Assembly (NCBI GenBank): GCA_017447325.1
Contig: JAFSNU010000344.1
Location: 1-15,302 of the forward strand
Direction: 5' to 3'
Length of the DNA stretch: 15,302 nt
DNA from: Synergistaceae bacterium
Lineage (GTDB): Bacteria; Synergistota; Synergistia; Synergistales; Aminobacteriaceae
The notes beneath the pieces are model-generated. The model searched no databases and had not been told where the DNA came from. It was given only the letters and a program-made list of their open reading frames with translations. Each line of letters opens with the position of its first letter. The stretch's first letter is position 1. The translations under genes were made by a program, and so were the position numbers. Positions 12,388 to 15,302 of this stretch are shown here, one piece after another.

Positions 12388-13378
12388 CGTTTTTATTTAT
12401 TTGCGTGAAAATATTGTCGATTACTGATTCAATCTGTCCGACTTGAGTGCGCCAGCGAGCATCATACACGCCTAAATTCGTCTCAACCAGACAGCTTCCC
12501 GTTTCAACGTTGGGATCGGACTTGACTTCAAGCTTGTGAACTCCGCGCAGCACTTCCTGAAACTTTGCGTCAAGATTTCCCTCAAGCCTCGCCGCGTCGT
12601 CCGGCGACACGTAAATTACAACTTGGCTCTTGTCGCTCAAACGCGTTAAAACATCGCTTAAAACAACTTCGACAGTCTCAGGATGCAATTCCACCTGACG
12701 CGCGAGCATGCGCTTTAACATCTCGCTCCAAACTCTAATCATTCTGGGCTGATTTAAACTCACAAGCTCCGCAAAATTTTCGTCAAGCTTCTTATTTATA
12801 TTATTTAAAATTTGCATCAAGCCTGAAAATTTATTTAAATATTCCTGCTCAACTTCTTTACGCGCCGCCGCAAGACCTTCCGCATGGCCTGAATTAAAGC
12901 CCTCGTCATGGCCTTTAGCTCTAGCCTCGTCCGCTGCCTGCTTCGCCATAGCGTCAGCATTGGCCTCGACCTCGCGTTTTTTATTTTCATAGTCAGCTTT
13001 TACATTATTAATTTCAGACTCTAATTTATTTTTAGCCTCTTCAATTCCTAATTTCTCGATCTCTAATCTATCTAAATTATCTTGCAGCTCGCGCACTTTT
13101 TGAGTAAGTTCTTTATTTTGCTTATTTAAAAGCGGAGAGAGCCGCTCGTCCGATTTTCTCAGAGCCTCCGCTCTCTCTCGCTCTAATTTTTTATTTAATT
13201 CTTGATTTTTATCTTCCTGCGCTTTAACTTCAGCTTTAACTTCAGGCTCAGCATCGTTCTCAGCTTCAGCCTCTAACTCTTCCGGCTCTTCAGGCTCAGA
13301 GCTCACGCCGATTTTTACCGCCTCAGGCAAAAGTCTGACAGCACGCAGCACACGCTGATGCGATAAAACGCTAGACAA
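12380..13378 (-). CDS. fliH: flagellar export regulator FliH
   Basis: FliH dimerises, binds FliI and anchors it to the switch complex. This 332-residue version has a short N-terminal segment with conserved hydrophobics (to about residue 25), an acidic region (28-55), a long charged coiled coil (about 55-150) and a Gly-repeat helix (ARAKGHDEGFNSGHAEGLAA, about 153-172). The latter carries the GxxxG-type repeats typical of FliH. The FliH/V-ATPase E-like C-terminal domain follows (about 185-325). It is longer than the 235-residue Salmonella protein, mainly in the coiled coil. The start is TTG at 13376-13378, overlapping fliG by 8 bases. GGAGAGG lies 9 bases upstream and supports this choice over the later GTG (codon 10). 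Confidence 0.9.
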   Translation of the reverse strand: MSSVLSHQRVLRAVRLLPEAVKIGVSSEPEEPEELEAEAENDAEPEVKAEVKAQEDKNQELNKKLERERAEALRKSDERLSPLLNKQNKELTQKVRELQDNLDRLEIEKLGIEEAKNKLESEINNVKADYENKKREVEANADAMAKQAADEARAKGHDEGFNSGHAEGLAAARKEVEQEYLNKFSGLMQILNNINKKLDENFAELVSLNQPRMIRVWSEMLKRMLARQVELHPETVEVVLSDVLTRLSDKSQVVIYVSPDDAARLEGNLDAKFQEVLRGVHKLEVKSDPNVETGSCLVETNLGVYDARWRTQVGQIESVIDNIFTQINKNDD

Positions 13379-14399
13379 CTAACTCGTCCTCTCCGCCGGA
13401 CGCAATTACGATCTCGCCCTGTTCCTCTAAGCTACGCACAACGTTGACGACTTTCTGCTGCGCCTCTTCGACGTCTTTCACGCGCACCGGCCCCATGAAG
13501 TCCATATCTTCCTGTAACATTTCCGCCGCACGCTTCGACATGTTCTTGAAGAATTTTGTTTTTAATTCCTCCGTCGCGCCCTTTAACGCAAGGCTTAACT
13601 CCTTTAAATCCACGTCGCGCAAAATTCTCTGCAGCGACCTGTCGTCCAAGCGCATAATGTCCTCGAACACGAACAATCTCTTTTTAATCTCTTCCGCCAG
13701 CTCAGGATCATTCTCTTCCAAATATTCCATGATATTGCGCTCTGTCGTTCTGTCCGCGCTGTTCACTATTGCAACGACCGAGTCAATGCCTCCGGCCATC
13801 GTGAAGTCCTGACCCATGACTGAGCTTAATTTGCGCTCAAGCACGCGCTCCACCTCTCTCAAAACTTCCGGAGTAATTCTGTCCATGTTCGCAATGCGTT
13901 TCGTAACTTCCGCCTGCATCTCCGGCGCAAGTCCGCTTAAAATTAACGCAGCCTGCGGCGGCTCTAAGTAAGCTAAAATTAATGCGATAGTCTGCGGATG
14001 TTCGTTCTGTATAAAGCCCAAGACTTGAGTGGCGTCCGTGTGGCGGACAAAGTCGAAAGGCCTGACCTGCAAGCTCGCCGTGATGCGCGATAACAAATTC
14101 TGCGCTCTCTCCGGCCCGAGTGCCTTTTCCAAAACGTCACGCGCGTAGTCAACACCGCCGCGAGCCATGAACTCACGCGCCATTAAAATTTCCTGAGCTT
14201 CTTTCAAAACTTCAAGCTTAGTTTCAGGAGTAACCTTGCGCAAGTTCGCTATCTCAAGCGTGATTAACTCGATTGTCGCGTCGTCAAGCTTTTTATAAAT
14301 TTCAGGAGCGATCTCGCTCCCAAGCGATACCATCAAGACTGCGATCTTCTCGCGTCCTGATATGCTCTTGCTTAACGTCGCGCTCCCTGATTTTGCCAT
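13371..14399 (-). CDS. fliG: flagellar motor switch protein FliG
   Basis: FliG forms the upper ring of the rotor switch, bound to FliF, and interacts with the stators to make torque. The 342-residue length is typical. Visible landmarks are the N-terminal FliF-binding region (GREKIAVLMVSLGSEIA, 15-31), the middle-domain EHPQT motif (133-137) followed by IALILAYLEP, the MAGGIDSVVAIVN segment (201-213) and the charged C-terminal torque domain. That domain has DDRSLQRILRDVD (252-264), LALKGATEELKTKFFKNMSK (270-289) and MGPVRVKDVE (302-311). AGGAG lies 8-9 bases before the ATG. It follows fliF by 88 AT-rich bases with no terminator seen and overlaps fliH by 8 bases. Confidence 0.97.
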   Translation of the reverse strand: MAKSGSATLSKSISGREKIAVLMVSLGSEIAPEIYKKLDDATIELITLEIANLRKVTPETKLEVLKEAQEILMAREFMARGGVDYARDVLEKALGPERAQNLLSRITASLQVRPFDFVRHTDATQVLGFIQNEHPQTIALILAYLEPPQAALILSGLAPEMQAEVTKRIANMDRITPEVLREVERVLERKLSSVMGQDFTMAGGIDSVVAIVNSADRTTERNIMEYLEENDPELAEEIKKRLFVFEDIMRLDDRSLQRILRDVDLKELSLALKGATEELKTKFFKNMSKRAAEMLQEDMDFMGPVRVKDVEEAQQKVVNVVRSLEEQGEIVIASGGEDELVV

Positions 14400-14487
14400 A
14401 ATTTATTCTCCTGTTATAAATAATAAATATAAAAAATTATAAATATTAACTCTGCCTAACATCTTAAATTAATAATTTAATAATTAA

Positions 14488-15302
14488 TTAACTCTCGTCA
14501 GCCGCAAGCCACTCAGTAACAAGATTGGCAACTTCTTCAGGATTATTTCTCGCGTAAGCTTTAAGCTGCTCCTCAAGCACTGCAAGCTCGCCTTGGAACG
14601 CCAGCAAGTCCGGAGAAGTAAGCATCTCTTGAATGGTCGGAACTTTGCGTCCCTCGGCCTGTATCTCTTCGACCGCCATTCTGTCCTTTCTCCGCTTGAG
14701 CCATAACAAAACAGCCGCTAAAACAAATAATAATAAAACTGCAAAGATTACAGAGCCGGATATAATTCGCCAAAGTCTCTCCTGTCTCAGCTCTTCGGCC
14801 ATTGCGTCCGCAAACGCAGTTGAAAATCTCATTGACTGAACGACTAACGTGTCGCCGCGCTGCTGATTTAATCCAATCGCAGACGAGATAACAGCGCGTA
14901 AATTATCCATTAGCTCGTTAGTTAATTCATTATTTTTGTCGTCAATCAAGACTGAAGCCGACAAGCGACGCACGCCGCCGGGTGTCACGACTTGATCGCT
15001 CTTGCGGGTCGTAATCTCGTAATTAGTCGTGTTATTCGATTTATTATATTCGCTCTCGACTTGCTGCGAGTTTATCGCGTAGCCCGGGATGTTAGTAGTA
15101 GTGCCGGGCGTTCCGTTCACCGGCTGACCTTGTCCCGTGTAACTCTCTTCCTGACGCTCGCTGCTGCGGGGTACGCCCGTTCCCGTCTCAGGATTAGGCG
15201 TGTATTCAACGTAAGAGCTTGAACGTTTGTCAAAGTCCAACTCAATTTTTACTCGCACAACCGCGCTGCCCGGGCCGAAGACTTGCTCGAGCATCGCTCT
15301 AA
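14488..15302 (-). CDS. fliF: flagellar MS-ring protein FliF, C-terminal part (5' end outside the window)
   Basis: The frame is open to the right edge; the ATG at 15292-15294 is internal because family-like residues (R-A-M-L-E-Q) continue upstream. Visible in this part are a conserved stretch VFGPGSAVVRVKIELDFD, typical of the periplasmic ring-building region, and a Gly/Thr/Asn-rich segment with conserved GYAIN. A second conserved block is VRRLSASVLID. The C-terminal membrane helix follows (from LWRIISGSVIFAVLLL to VLLWLK), then a basic stop-transfer RRKDR. The cytoplasmic tail ends with VPTIQEMLTSPD and NNPEEVANLVTEWLAADE, the FliG-binding motif. FliF is the inner-membrane ring on which switch and export gate are built. 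Confidence 0.95.
   Translation of the reverse strand, partial: RAMLEQVFGPGSAVVRVKIELDFDKRSSSYVEYTPNPETGTGVPRSSERQEESYTGQGQPVNGTPGTTTNIPGYAINSQQVESEYNKSNNTTNYEITTRKSDQVVTPGGVRRLSASVLIDDKNNELTNELMDNLRAVISSAIGLNQQRGDTLVVQSMRFSTAFADAMAEELRQERLWRIISGSVIFAVLLLFVLAAVLLWLKRRKDRMAVEEIQAEGRKVPTIQEMLTSPDLLAFQGELAVLEEQLKAYARNNPEEVANLVTEWLAADES

Noticed and set aside
14400..14487. Palindromic AATTAATTAA-type sequence between fliF and fliG as a terminator or promoter
   Set aside because: It is AT-only self-complementarity without a stable stem, and no convincing -35/-10 pair. Read-through in the operon is more likely.

Overview
The window is about 15.3 kb of a motile anaerobic bacterium. Coding sequence is mixed in base composition, but spacers are very AT-rich (TTTAAATT-type runs). 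Roughly the last 11.9 kb, read on the minus strand, is a flagellar basal-body/export/hook cluster: fliF (3' part), fliG, fliH, fliI, an inserted toxin-antitoxin pair, fliJ, a lytic transglycosylase, an FlbB/YlxF (MotE-like) membrane protein, fliK, flgD and flgE. This order matches the conserved fla/che operon of Bacillota, Spirochaetota and Synergistota. The transglycosylase, the corrinoid-methyltransferase genes and the flavodiiron protein on the left make an anaerobic gut-type Synergistota member my best guess. That taxon call is inference, with a spirochete or clostridial relative as the alternative.

Layout, left to right. At 1-1205 (+) lie the end of a RamA/RACE-like activator of corrinoid proteins and a short MtaA/UroD-family methyltransferase, a pair typical of corrinoid-dependent methyl transfer. 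At 1287-2153 (-) is an SplB-like radical SAM protein, converging on the methyltransferase across a probable terminator. At 2234-3424 (+) is a flavodiiron (FprA-type) O2/NO reductase, divergent from the radical SAM gene and behind a good sigma-70-type promoter. A perfect 13-bp hairpin at 3445-3481 ends both this gene and the flagellar cluster.

The flagellar cluster has two apparent transcription blocks. fliF-fliG-fliH-fliI are packed with 8-nt overlaps from fliG to fliI. They build the MS ring, the switch and the export ATPase complex. Between fliI and fliJ sits a RelB-like antitoxin with its own promoter and a ParE/RelE-like toxin carrying a -1 frameshift. fliJ, a signal-less lytic transglycosylase and the FlbB/YlxF gene follow. 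A terminator-like hairpin (8237-8264) then abuts an exact GCCGATAA sigma-28-like -10 element, which would start the second block: fliK (hook-length ruler), flgD (hook cap) and flgE (hook). Together this block would make a hook of controlled length.

The most interesting points are these. FlgE has eight cysteines and a Lys-x12-Cys-Asn arrangement like the lysinoalanine crosslink site of spirochete hooks. The toxin-antitoxin pair sits inside a flagellar operon and its toxin is broken. The FliK ruler region is extraordinarily Asn-rich. The murein hydrolase has no Sec signal and may be a flagellar export substrate. A palindromic intergenic element lies in the fliK upstream spacer.
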